The notes under the pieces: model-generated | Told to the model about the DNA's origin: nothing | The model's input: only the letters and a program-made list of their open reading frames with translations | The model's database searches: none | DNA from: Pagrus major | Taxonomy: Eukaryota; Chordata; Actinopteri; Spariformes; Sparidae | Assembly: GCF_040436345.1 (NCBI RefSeq) | Contig: NC_133219.1 | Location: forward strand, 24,650,709 to 24,714,708 | Length of the DNA stretch: 64,000 nucleotides | Direction: 5' to 3' | Program-made: the position numbers and the translations under genes | In this document: piece by piece, positions 12,463 to 23,600 of the stretch | Position numbering within the stretch: position 1 is the first letter of the stretch | How the letters are laid out: each line of letters opens with the position of its first letter

Positions 12463-13555
12463 AGACTAGCATGCTGACTTGCATACGCTTGCATACTGCT
12501 AAATGTCATAAATAGGGTCGTTCGAGATGAACTGCGCCTTGCCTGGAAGGTGGACGAGACCAGGCGGCAGCAGCAGGGGGCGGTGACAAAAAGCTGCAGT
12601 CAAGTCGGACAGTTTCTAGCCGCCGTCAAAGAATATACAGGAAGTCACAGAAATATTTACATCCTGTTAGATCCATCTGTAGGCTACCTGAAGTTTGCAG
12701 AACACGTTCGGATAGCTATGGCTGAAGAAATTGCGTATGCACTGTCATTTATAAATCATACAATCCCTAAATTTAAGAAATTGAACTACTGAATTAACAG
12801 TCCAAACGTTCTCACAGCTATATAGGCTACACATGGGGAGGACAAGCAGCAAAGGTTTCTTATAATCTTTATTTATTGATGTATTTATATTTGTAATTAT
12901 ATACAGTATATATGTGGGAATATGTGCGTATCTGGCATTGTATTCTATCCTTTGTTCTTTTTGTCTGCCTTGTAAAGCACTGATTGCTCGTTTTGATAAG
13001 TGTTATATAAATAACCTTTATTATTATTATTATTATTATCGTTATTATCAACCACACAAAATATGTTTGTTAACAGATTAAACCTTCATTGCACAACATG
13101 AGATTCATATAATCTAGCATTAAATATAACAATTACACAGAAAATTAGGATTTTTGACAAAACGTAGTGTTTGTAGTCCTAACTAAGAGCCAATCAGCTC
13201 TTTGATCAGGCGACAGCCAGGCGTTTCCCATCATGCCCTGAGGTCTTGCAGTCGGTGGAGAGCAACTGCGGCGCCTTGATCTCGTGAGGTTATCGTTACC
13301 GGCGCGTGCATGACGTCAGAGCAAGTCGGGATCAAGTCGGACACAAATCTAACCGGAAAAACAAAACAAAACAAAAAACAAAAAAACAAAAACACACAAA
13401 TCTAACCGGCATGCATTGTGCGGTAGTCGCCGGTGATCGATTCTGCGCAGGCCAGGCTCATCTCGAACGAGCCTACTGTGACCGGATGTAGTAGGACATC
13501 CTGGTACTTCTGGCATACTAAATAGTATGTTAGTATGGGTATTGGACCGTAGGAA
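12463..13555. mobile_element. Inverted-repeat element directly upstream of adi1
   Basis: The left side contains TCGTTCGAGATGAACTGCGC (12509-12535 region). The right side contains the same block inverted (about 13445-13475, CTCATCTCGAACGAGCCTAC). Both outer parts are rich in GCATACT/AGTATG blocks. An 80-codon open frame at 12550-12792 has no recognisable domain and is probably chance. A retroposon tail is nested at about 12841-13045. I take the whole as a non-autonomous DNA transposon; the end points are approximate. Confidence 0.55.
12841..13045 (+). mobile_element. Retroposon 3' tail ending in (TTA)n
   Basis: The segment TGTAAAGCACTGATTG, then GTTATATAAATAACC and (TTA)n at 13019-13038, is the style of 3' end found on many fish SINE and LINE copies. 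Only the tail is visible and no promoter box was identified. It is nested in the inverted-repeat element at 12463-13555. Confidence 0.45.
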
Positions 13556-13618
13556 CGTTTGTCGGCGTGTTTTTACTCAGGACTATAGCTGTAAAAACGT
13601 CCATTTGTAAATTTCAGG
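13556..13618 (+). promoter_or_regulatory. Short leader between transposon and adi1 start
   Basis: Only about 60 bp separate the apparent end of the upstream transposon from the adi1 ATG. There is no clear TATA box. The bases just before the ATG read TTTGTAAATTTCAG, which resembles a 3' splice site, so part of the 5' leader may come from an untranslated exon further upstream. Confidence 0.35.
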
Positions 13619-13741
13619 ATGGGTATAGAAGCCTGGTACATGGACACATCTGATGAAGATCAGAGGAAGTCTCACAGACTGAACCCAAATGAGCCCGTTT
13701 CACTGGACGAATTAAAAAAGCTTGGGGTGTTTCACTGGAAG
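13619..13741 (+). CDS. adi1: adi1 coding exon 1
   Basis: 41 codons, starting MGIEAWYMD and ending HWK before a GTAAAA donor. The conserved AWYMD start of ADI1 proteins fixes the ATG. Confidence 0.95.
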
Positions 13742-16410
13742 GTAAAATTAACGTGAAAGCCGTTAGCTGCTTTCCACATAAAAGCTAACCTAGCTGTCAG
13801 AATAACCACGATAAACGGTAATTTGTACTCTTGAGTAGCCAAAGTCAAGGCATGTGTTTTATTTGTATGTATTTAGTTCATTTACAAAACTTCTGTTAAC
13901 ACTCAGATAACCATTGTGACCCTCTACAACTTAGCATTCAGCATATCAAGTCGATATTTTTTTGTAGCTAGTCCTTAAATTGTTACTGTTACAATTTAAA
14001 TAATTGCTGATAGTAACCAGCGGTGCAGCATTAAGACCCGTGGAAATAAACACATGGAAATTTAGTTATACATTTCTGTCAGTTGAATTCAACTGCTGGC
14101 TCTCCCAAGTTTTTTTAATGTTATTATTATGTATTATTACATGAAACAAAATTTGCTGTTATGATGTATAACTAATTAATGGCTAAATGACCAAATTGGT
14201 TTCAGTAACGGTAACCTACTTTGTTTTTAAGTTTTTTTATTTACTGACCTGTTATCCTATATGTTGCAGCTGAACACTGATATCTATGAATCAGACCCAG
14301 AGCTGGAGCAGATCCGTAAAGAGCAAGGCTACTCCTATATGGACATAATCACTATTCACAGGGACAACCTACCCAATTATGAAGAAAAGGTAACCCTTGC
14401 ATTTTGCACTGTAATTTTTGCACATTTTAAATAATCTTTTATATTCTGACAAACTGTCACTTTCTTAGAGAAGACTGTTAAACATTTGAAATTGAACTAG
14501 AGTGAAAAATGGTGAGGTCAGTGGTGAGGACAATGACACCATTAGGGAAGCTACTACCCGAACTGTGGGTGGGTTTTTAATTCAGTGAAGAAACCAGCAT
14601 TTTTCAGGTCTCTCTATTTTTGCATTGGTCAGCTGAAGATGTTCTTTGAGGAACACCTGCATCTGGATGACGAGATACGATACATCCTGGATGGCCAGGC
14701 CTACTTTGACATAAGGGACAAGGAGGACAGATGGATCCGCATCGCCATGAAAAAGGGGGACCTGATCAGTCTGCCGGCTGGCATCTACCACCGCTTCACC
14801 CTGGACGAGACTGTACGTAACATACATGAACATAATTGCAACTGATATAAAGCCATATTTCTGAAAAAAAGATCGAAGTAGTTATCTGCTTTATGGCTTT
14901 CTTGAGTGTAGATGTTCAAAACTGACAGTGTTAGCAAAGCAGATCAGTAGTCTGGATTAAATTGTATGAAAATTAAATGAAGTCTGAGGAAAAATTGGGT
15001 TGTTGGTGCAGAAAAGAACAATATTAAGACACACAAGACAAGAGCAGATAATGAGAGCATAATCTGATTGGTGCGTGCATTGTCAAATAGTATGCATACT
15101 ACAAAAAATACGGACATTGTAAATTTCACCTGCATGTTAAAAGAATGCACATCTTGTGCATTACAGTTACAATATTACAGTACTACTTCCCCCAAAGTGC
15201 TTTTCACACTGCGCTTAGCCCCAGGCTAAGAAAGTGTTCACACTGGCACAGTTCAAAGTGGACTTTAGCCTAGGGCTTGCTGGCCCTGCTTCAGAGCAGG
15301 GTTAGCTCTGACTTTGTGGGGTTATCGCAAGAAAATCAATGAAGCCCGGGGCTCTGAGGTGCCAGTGTGAAACAGACTAGAGATTAAAGGTGTAGTAAGT
15401 CAACATTGTAGAATATTCAGCTTAGCTTCAAAGCACTTGTGTACTTAACCCAGGGCTAGTAGAAGTGGAATGTGAATCGTATTGCCCTGGTCTTAGGTTA
15501 ACACTGGGTTAACAATCTGTGTGTATTGTATATTGTGGCTAAGGATAGCCCGGGGCTAGGATATTCAGTGTAAAACGTCCTATTGTCTTGCAGGTGTGCA
15601 GTGTGGTACTACTGTTCAGTGTTTGCACTGACATTACTGTTGGCCTGGCATCTGAAGCTATGTTTGTTTTTGCATGTACAATCAGTTTAACATTTTGACC
15701 TTTTGTTGTTCCTCAGGCAGTTGGTCCAAAAGTGCCTTTAACAACTCAAGGTGTTACTCCACCTATTTTACACTTTAAAGTGTTTACAGGTCTTGGGGAC
15801 GACTACTGCATATGTGAAAAAAGTAGTATAAAGCCTTTTGTGGCTCCAGAGGAAGCTGCATGTAATCTGATAAATTGCCTCCAATGATGTCACTTGGTCG
15901 TTAAATTGCATTGTGGGTTATTATAGACAGTTAAGAAACAAATGATCAAATTGAGCAGAACCAGAGTTATCTTTCTTTATTCCACGCATTCTTCTCAATT
16001 TCTACACCTGGTACCTTCTTTCCCACAATGCAACTTTGCTTACTACTTTTTTCACATCTGCAGTTGTAATGCCAAAGGCCTGTAAACACACTTTAATGTG
16101 TGAAAGTGGTGGAATTACCCTTTTAAAGCAGTTAATTCGTTAGCTTCCGGTTGCCATATGAATTAGTTTCTGTGAAGAAAGCTAACAAGCTGTTTTTATT
16201 GCTGTGTAAGATCATGAATTCTTGCATGGGGAGGCAAAGTTGACTTAAATTTACTTAACCAAGCTCAGATTGATCTGAACACTATTTCTACAGAACTACA
16301 CCAAAGCCATGAGGCTGTTTGTGGGGGAGCCAGTATGGAAAGCTTACAACCGCCCCGCTGATGACTTTGAAATCCGCCAGAAGTACGTGGCTTCTCTGCA
16401 GGGATCCTGA
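13619..16410 (+). CDS. adi1: Acireductone dioxygenase (four coding exons)
   Basis: Coding exons are 13619-13741, 14270-14389, 14633-14812 and 16294-16410, all joined at GT...AG introns in phase 0. They give 179 residues, the same length as human ADI1. The cupin metal site is visible: H89 and H91 with E95 in [10 protein letters not shown], and H134 in GIYHRF. The protein belongs to the methionine salvage pathway. With Fe(II) it splits acireductone with oxygen into the keto-acid precursor of methionine and formate. It acts in the cytosol and nucleus. Intron 3 carries two MITEs. The gene converges on trappc12, as in other vertebrates. No break or missing key residue is seen. Confidence 0.97.
14270..14389 (+). 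CDS. adi1: adi1 coding exon 2
   Basis: 40 codons ([13 protein letters not shown] to LPNYEEK) between a TTGCAG acceptor and a GTAACC donor. It includes the conserved YMDIITI segment. Confidence 0.96.
14633..14812 (+). CDS. adi1: adi1 coding exon 3 (metal-binding cupin core)
   Basis: 60 codons between a TTGGTCAG acceptor and a GTACGT donor. It carries all four metal ligands (H89, H91, E95, H134) and the LPAGIYHRF motif. Confidence 0.97.
15199..15577. mobile_element. MITE in adi1 intron 3 (first)
   Basis: The ends are imperfect inverted repeats: GCTTTTCACACTGCGCTTAGCC on the left and, reversed, ACGTTTTACACTGAAT...CTAGCCCCGGGC on the right. Internal repeats of the AGCCCNGGGCTA type occur throughout. 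There is no coding capacity. Confidence 0.6.
15747..16123. mobile_element. MITE in adi1 intron 3 (second)
   Basis: The left arm (about 15748-15835) and the right arm (about 16035-16122) are inverted copies sharing GTGTTTACAGG, GTGAAAAAAGTAGTA and a TCCACC-containing end. It is about 375 bp, has no open frame and lies only about 170 bp from the first MITE. Confidence 0.7.
16294..16410 (+). CDS. adi1: adi1 coding exon 4 with stop
   Basis: 38 codons and TGA. It begins [15 protein letters not shown] after a TTTCTACAG acceptor and ends in LQGS. The [14 protein letters not shown] segment is strongly conserved in ADI1. Confidence 0.96.
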   Translation, partial: NYTKAMRLFVGEPVWKAYNRPADDFEIRQKYVASLQGS

Positions 16411-17066
16411 GATGAGAGGGAGCTCCAGTGCACAACACTAACAACAAAGACGATATGACCACTATTTGTACTAGACTGAGGGCTAATAATATAATTAGAA
16501 TCATAATATGCACCAAGATGATTTTAGTGGTTAATTAAATGATGGAGTCTACTTGTCTTGTGTTATCTCAGGTGGAATCACAGTAAGTAAATTTACATGA
16601 AGTTACAACTTTATTATCATAACCTGATTATTCCCAGGGGTTAGGGGTTAGGGTTAAACGAGCTCAATGTTACACACAGGTTAATGCATCAGGAATAGTA
16701 GTGCAATAATATATGATTAATATATAATTACTTAAAGGGGCCACTTACCATAAATTGTTTTTACTTTTGATTCCTGAGCATAATCCATATGTACTTTCAC
16801 TTCAGTAAACTTTTAAATGCAGGACTCGTAATGGAACCTCAATTACTTCCTTTACCACAGGACATTGCATATTGCCTTATTCTCTTTAATCAGTTGTATT
16901 TGGTGCCGTACATGCCCTCAACAGCATGTTCTAAGAATGAATATTATGCAACTAATGTCACGTTCAAATCTCTCTGAATCAGAAGTGAAGGATGTGACTT
17001 CACCACCTTCTGCTAATGAGCTGGAACCTCTCTGACAGATTTATTTACATTTTTTGTTCTATGAAA

Positions 17067-17072
17067 AATAAA
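17067..17072 (+). terminator. adi1: Candidate adi1 polyadenylation signal
   Basis: An AATAAA hexamer about 660 bp after the stop codon, in a suitable position for the 3' end of adi1. The exact cleavage site cannot be seen. Confidence 0.5.
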
Positions 17073-17089
17073 GATGATCTTTCCATTAA

Positions 17090-19080
17090 ACCAGACAAGT
17101 TGATTTAAAAGAACAGCTTCATTTAGGATAAAACAAAATTTATTTTTTAATAGACATAAATATGATCGAACACAACATGTTACTATTGATAATTCAAGAT
17201 CAATTAGGACAAATCATAAGATTTAACAGAGATTTTTGATATAATCATTTTAAATAGGAAAAAAAAAAACCATCAAATTCTCCGATATGTACCATTTTGG
17301 ATTCCTAATAATTACATTTTAGTTTAGTGGACAGGATAATCTGAACAGTTTGTTTTCTTTCACTGCATGAGAATAGATACGTGGCAGCTGAAACAGAATG
17401 GTATATGACTGTTAATTACAGGTGTCTGCTGAGAAGGAAATTTTCAGCCTCTGGTAGTTTACTAGTGTTAAAGCACACTGAAGCTCAGGATAATGCCCAT
17501 GTTAGGTCTCACATGATGAGCCTGAACCTCCCTTGAAACCACTACCAGTCTGTATTCTGAGATCTCTCTTCCAATCTCCCAATGCTTGAGTTAATCAATA
17601 CTGTGTGACTAGAATTTCTTTTATAAAAAAATAAACAATTTAGAGGAACAGTTTGAAATTTTGGAAAATGTTTTCATTAGCTTTCTTACAGAGATTTAGA
17701 TCAGAAAATCAACACTACTCATATCTCTGTGCTAATTATGAAGCAAATGCCAGCAGCTTGTTAACTTGTTAACTTATCACAAAGACTGTAACCAGGGGGA
17801 AGTTACCTAGCTTGATAAAATGGCAACATGTGGTTTGTTCTGGACTATTCTTTGGTAGGACACTCTTGAGGGACCATGACCTGAAAGGTGAGAGTCATAT
17901 GACAGATAATGGTAGCCAAAAGGTTACGATGATTTATGCTAGCCTCACTAGCTTGTCTGCTTGTACTGTAAGAAGCTAATCACCGAAGCACCTAATATGG
18001 CCCTCCCTGTGTAAACCTCCCCACAGCAAAGGTAAAAAAAACCTGGTAAAGCCTGAGAACAACCTCCTGAACTTTTATTTTTGACAAAGCATAAGCATTC
18101 CTTATGTCTGTGATTTCAAAGGTAATGAATGCAGAATTTTCACATGAAAGTGATTATGAGAAGAAAACTAAAGGCCGATAACAAGCCACCCTCTCTACAA
18201 AATACTGTATATATCTTTCATTAATATTCATGCAAATATAGCTTCCAGTTGATCTGATTTTGAAAACTTTTCTGTATTACAATGTCAGTTACAAAATGTA
18301 CACCTACTCTTTCATATGTATGTCTCATTTAGTGAAAACTTCCATCATTTCTGTTCACAATGTCTGGCTGAAGAAATATCACATTATGAAAAGGAAAAAG
18401 CTTGATATAGTAGAGAGACAAAAGCCCCCAAAAGTTTTCAAATATCTTTCTTTTTTCTTTCTGAAACGTATGCATTTTAACTTAGAAGGAGATATAAGAA
18501 TAATATGATAAACCCACAGTCAATGTGGTCTATAGAGTGTTGTAGGGATGATGTATTTTTGTAGGCCAACCCGTAAGTTAGTATTACCCTCGTCAAAAAG
18601 CCTATGGGATTTTTTAATTGGATTTTGGATCATATATAATACAAGCATATGATACTTTCTGTTTGTATGTTTTGTTGCCAGGGGAACACCACTTTTGTGA
18701 TTTTCAAAGTGTAAATTAAACCACTAGAAGTAAAAAGCTAATGTTAGGCTATAAAAAGTTAAAAGTAACCACTGCTGAGCCTCTTACTACACAATTCCTA
18801 AATTGTACTATAATATACTATAATATATAATATAATATATAATTAAAGTCTGCCTGTAAAGACAAACTAGTGAGTAGATGAGTCTCTGTTTGGCATAATT
18901 ACATTTAATTTCCCTGACAACTTTGGCCACTGTGGTAACCACAGTCCTTTTTTCAGGCATTTAACTGAAAACCCATTTAAAAAACCCATGCACTTTGAGA
19001 CAAGGGAACCGTGCAAAAATACTTACTGATTCTCAGGTCTTAAGACTCATTACTACACCACTCTAGAAGACAAACGTATT
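17090..19080. other. AT-rich interval between the two convergent genes
   Basis: No gene, RNA gene or clear transposon is recognised. There is a short palindromic AT tract (ATAATATACTATAATAT) around 18810-18842. Confidence 0.4.
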
Positions 19081-19082
19081 AG

Positions 19083-19405
19083 AAATCACCCACTCATTCA
19101 CTACTCCCTATTCACTACATCTGGGGTTCTATATAGAGAACTATATAGTAAGTTCATCAGTCAAAAAAAACCAAACACTTATGTACACTGCTCTGGTCAT
19201 TTTTTTCTCCCTCCAGCATAATGCATGATAGTATTTAATGCTTGGTTAGTGACCATTGGTACACTACTTTTTACGAAGCATTGTAGGATTCTTTGAGTCA
19301 ACTATATAGGGTTCAATAAATCTCAGTGTACATTTGGACAGTACTTCAAAATGGCAAACTCACTACTGTATATTGTCCACTATGTAGGGGGTAGTGAGTG
19401 ATTTC
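19083..19405. mobile_element. MITE with AAATCAC...GTGATTT ends
   Basis: The left end AAATCACCCACTCATTCAC and the right end GTAGTGAGTGATTTCGGAC form imperfect terminal inverted repeats of about 30 bp. About 320 bp long with no coding capacity. It lies downstream of both convergent genes. Confidence 0.6.
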
Positions 19406-19439
19406 GGACACAGCAAACATTTTAATAACGGCTAATACA

Positions 19440-20379
19440 GCTGGCAGTGAACATGCTAGCAGATTAGCTCGCCATTGGTAGTGCTTGTGATGTACCACTG
19501 TTGGTCATGTGAGCCTCACCATAAGGTTGTAGTGGTCTCCTCGAGAGTAGGTGATTTTTCTTTTAACTTAGCTTAAAGCTAGGCTAAGGTAAATGCCAAA
19601 GTTAAATGCCTGTTTCACCTTGTCCAAACTGCATGTTCCATGCCGTTTTGAACCCGACGTCCTGTTTCTGTTGTCATTCCTGTTGCTTGCGTTGGAAGCG
19701 CGACATTGACTGGATGGTTAATTCATGAAGATATAATGAGGAGTAATCTATACAGTACTGTCTCCTTTTATTACAAAAACTTAAATAAGTCCCAGCTGGC
19801 TTGAGGGAAATTGCCAGGGGAGTGAAAATTTCTGGCGAGTAAACACGCCATCTCTACGTTGGCTATTGTGTATGCCATTAGCCTGTTGAGAAACATCTAA
19901 ATATCACAGTGTAAAATGTGTGTTTCCTGTTTAAAAAGTCTAAATGTAGGAAGATAAGCTATCTTAGCAAACACACCCATCTTTTAGTCTCCATCTGATG
20001 ACCAGAGAGTTAGATCTTCTGATCTAAGTCACAACGGGAAAGCAAATTAGTGAATTTCCAAAAATGTTAAATTGCTCCTTTTCCAGTGTCAATCATTATT
20101 GGGTCACCCTTCAGAAAACCACAAAGAGAAATGTATACCTAGGTTTGGTTTCACACATCCATTTTGTAAGAATAAAACCAGTTCTGAAAGATGATGTATC
20201 AACTTGCTTATGGGAAACCAAACAAAGCACCAAACATTCACCATTCTGTCACCACACTCATTGGAACTAGAGCTTTCTACAGTACTTCCCTACACACTCC
20301 ACTCTTGGGGTTTTACTTCCTGTCACACAGGAGAAGAATGAAGTAGTGTGAGTCCTCTGCCAGTTCATCCTCATGTCTC
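19440..20379 (-). other. trappc12: Likely trappc12 3' untranslated region and flank
   Basis: No other gene is seen between the MITE and the trappc12 stop codon. A TTTATT on the + strand near 19757 (AATAAA on the - strand) is one possible polyadenylation signal, giving a 3' UTR of about 600 bases. This is a guess from position only. Confidence 0.3.
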
Positions 20380-20622
20380 TTAGACCAATTTGAGGCACTG
20401 TGTGTTGAAGCTGTCCCCCTCCCGGCAGGCCACAGCCTCCAGCAGAGCCTGTTTCTTCTGGGTGCTGCGAGATGACTCCAGCTCGTACATAGTGGTCAGG
20501 TTGAAGAGGACACTCTCATGGAGGTAGAGTGCAGGATCCTGCTGCACCAGGCCCTCCAGCTGGCCCAGGGACTCCTTCAGTCGGCCTAGATATAGCAGGC
20601 ACACTGCTGCATTGTTGTTGGC
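20380..20622 (-). CDS. trappc12: trappc12 last coding exon
   Basis: 80 codons and TAA. It begins [13 protein letters not shown] and ends [10 protein letters not shown], both highly conserved in TRAPPC12. It contains the last TPR and the C-terminal capping helices. Confidence 0.97.
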   Translation of the reverse strand, partial: ANNNAAVCLLYLGRLKESLGQLEGLVQQDPALYLHESVLFNLTTMYELESSRSTQKKQALLEAVACREGDSFNTQCLKLV

Positions 20623-23600
20623 CTGGGAACATGAGGCGGAAGGGAATTGGTGAGGACACAAGAGTCTGAATGTGAAATTATCATCACATTTAAAAGGCCC
20701 TTAAAGAGACCGGCTAAGCACTGAGTGGTCAGACAGAGGGTGAATAGAGGTGCTGCAGCAGTGGACAGTATGAGAAAGATAATGTTAAAGCATTAAGGCA
20801 TGTAAACATTTGCAAGTAGATACCCGAAATCAATGTATGAACCTGAAAATAACCATAATATGGGACCTTTAATGTGGTTAATTGTCATGCTATTGTTACT
20901 AAAGTACCATCTAATATAACATTTTACTTAAGGGAAGTGTGATCATTTTTGAGCTCTTGTGCATTATAAAGCTGATACAAAGTAAAATACATGTTTACAG
21001 CAGTGAATGTGCTAGTACTTACAACAGGGTTTTTTGGGTCAATTTTCAAGACTTCAATGAAGGATGTGTGTGCTTCAGCGTAGTTGTTCTGACTGAGGTA
21101 GACAAAGGCCCTGGGAAACAAACAATCATTGCACTAACAAACAGTACTGATAGAGATTACAACATGTAAGGAAAATTATGGTTTTGTTAAATCATGCTCA
21201 TTCTGTTCTAATTTCAGGTCATACTAAAGCTCTGGAAGGCATACAATACATGGCCAAAAGTATGTGGATAAGTGATCATACACCACACATAGGCAAAATA
21301 CAGCGCAATCTGGCCTGCCACGTCCTCAAAAAAGTAAAACAATTCCAAAATATCAATAAGGGTCAACACGTTAAGGTTAAAGCAAACAACTACAGTGGGT
21401 GTGCATTGCTATTTTGCTTGATTCCAACAGATGGCGATGTCTACATTTCGATTGGACAATAGGCCTCAAGTTTTGGCCTTCTAGGTTGGCAAATATCCTG
21501 TTGTAGAGCAGTCTTTGCAAGTCAGTCCAATGTGTACCAAATTCATGTATTTTATCATAATTCAGCAATATGTGTTTAATGTCTTGATTCGATTTCCCAA
21601 TTTGTGGCCCTTCGCTTACATTTTGTAAGTTAGTGTGGCCCTAATGTTGCCCACTCCTGATGTATACTGTGCATACCCACCCAATTGCAAGATTTTTTTC
21701 TTTGCACTTCTTGTAATTGTTTACAATTCAAACACTTGACTTGCAGACATTAAAAGTTGTCACTGTTGCTTCTTTCTATATATTTGTATATTCACCCATT
21801 TCTTCACCCACTTATGTGTATAGTAGTTATATGCTTATGTGTTTACTTGTCTTTTTTTCAGCTTTGTTGCCTTTAATGTAAGCTATGTCTGTAAGTTCAT
21901 TATGCGTAAGTACATTGAGAGCAACTTCAAACCAGAGTCAAATTTGTTGTATTTGTACACATACTTGGCCAATACAGTTGATTTTAATTAACAGATAGTA
22001 ATGCAAAAAATCCTAGGATATTATGAAAGCAGCCATGGTAGTCTTAGCTGAGTATTGATGCAGTCTACACAGTCTACAGTCAGACTCAATCAATTCATTA
22101 TCACTCAAAAGTTATTTTGCAATGGGTAGATTGTATTTATAGAATATATGATAAGGCCAAACATGAAAATAATCAGAATTACCCTGTCATCCAAACTACA
22201 GCAGGACAAGCTGTGAACACCACAATGACCTATTATCACCTCTTAAGGTGAAATGGTGATACTTGTCAGTGAACAGTTGCTTATTTACACAACCAACAGA
22301 CATATTTTATGGACTGGTGTTTCTGGCCACCTGACAAAGTTCAATACTCAACTGCCAGCTTTGTTTATAGAAGACAAGGATTAAAGCATTGAGAGGAAAC
22401 AAAACAGTAAGTGATGGGCTGTACAACTTAAAAAATAGATAAAAAGATGGTAGCTGAGCTATGTAGAGCTTAGTGGCACTGTAGTTGAGTGATGACTCTG
22501 GGTTTGTCACTACATGCAACACCTTTTACATGCAAGTAGTTTGATCTATTGTTAATATAAAAAAATCATTATAGCAGCTTTAAAGAGGAACTTGCCACTC
22601 TGTTTTAGCTTGAACATGCCCTCCTCATTATTCAAAAAAATGTGTTGTTGATGCATGATTACTGACACTTTCACTGTCTTTTTTGTCTAGATAGGGGTGT
22701 TGAGTCCAGATCTGAGTAAATGAAATGTTGCTGTGCAGTTCAGGGATGTGAATTTCAAGAGGATTTCACAGATATTGCATAGACTTCTTTCGGTTTTAAA
22801 GGACAGGATAGGACTGCTATCATCAATAATGAACTGCTATTTTGTTCTTTATTCACAGCTCTGAGCCTTTGTGAAGTGAGCAGTGTGAGTGGGACAGGTT
22901 GTCACCTGAGCTTTGCCTCTGGCCTGAGGTGATGTAGAGTCACCTCAGGCCAGAGCTACACAGGTGTGACCTTGTGTGCTTAGTCACATGCCAGGAGGAA
23001 GCACAAACCTGCAAAACAGCCCTGAAGGAAACTCTGCTACCACGGAGAAAAAATGGTCCTGAGCTGCATAAAATACACACCTGCTGTATGAACGTGTTAA
23101 ATGCATGACACCCACGTACCTGTTCATTAGCACGCATGTGCTGTGACTGGGCTGGCTCCCTATCATCTGGCAGGCTTTCTGCACATCCTGGAAGTACCTC
23201 TCTGCCGTTTTAATGTCTCCAATCTAGCCAAGGGGAAAGTAGCAGCAACACATTAACCACAGATCTGTGTGTGTATATTGTAAAATGGGGCAAGCACAAA
23301 TAAATTACACTAGATTTCATGATCCCCCAGGGAAAACTGACTCATTGCATAAACAAAGAATATTAACAGGAACATTTAAAGAGACAGTAATGATGACAAA
23401 ACAAACAGTTGGTATGGTATTGACAACACAATGACGTTGTCAAGTGAGAGGAGCTGGCAGGTTCCAAAAAAAAAAGGCCCCTTCATTTTCTGCATACACA
23501 GTATTGCGTGACTGGCAGTTGGAACACATTTCACTATGCATGTGTGTGAATCACTGTTGGACTAGTGAACAGGCCTTTGGGGCAAAGGCCAGGTATTATC

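Noticed and set aside
12550..12792. 80-codon frame upstream of adi1
   Set aside because: Lies in a transposon, shows no domain and has no splice link to adi1.
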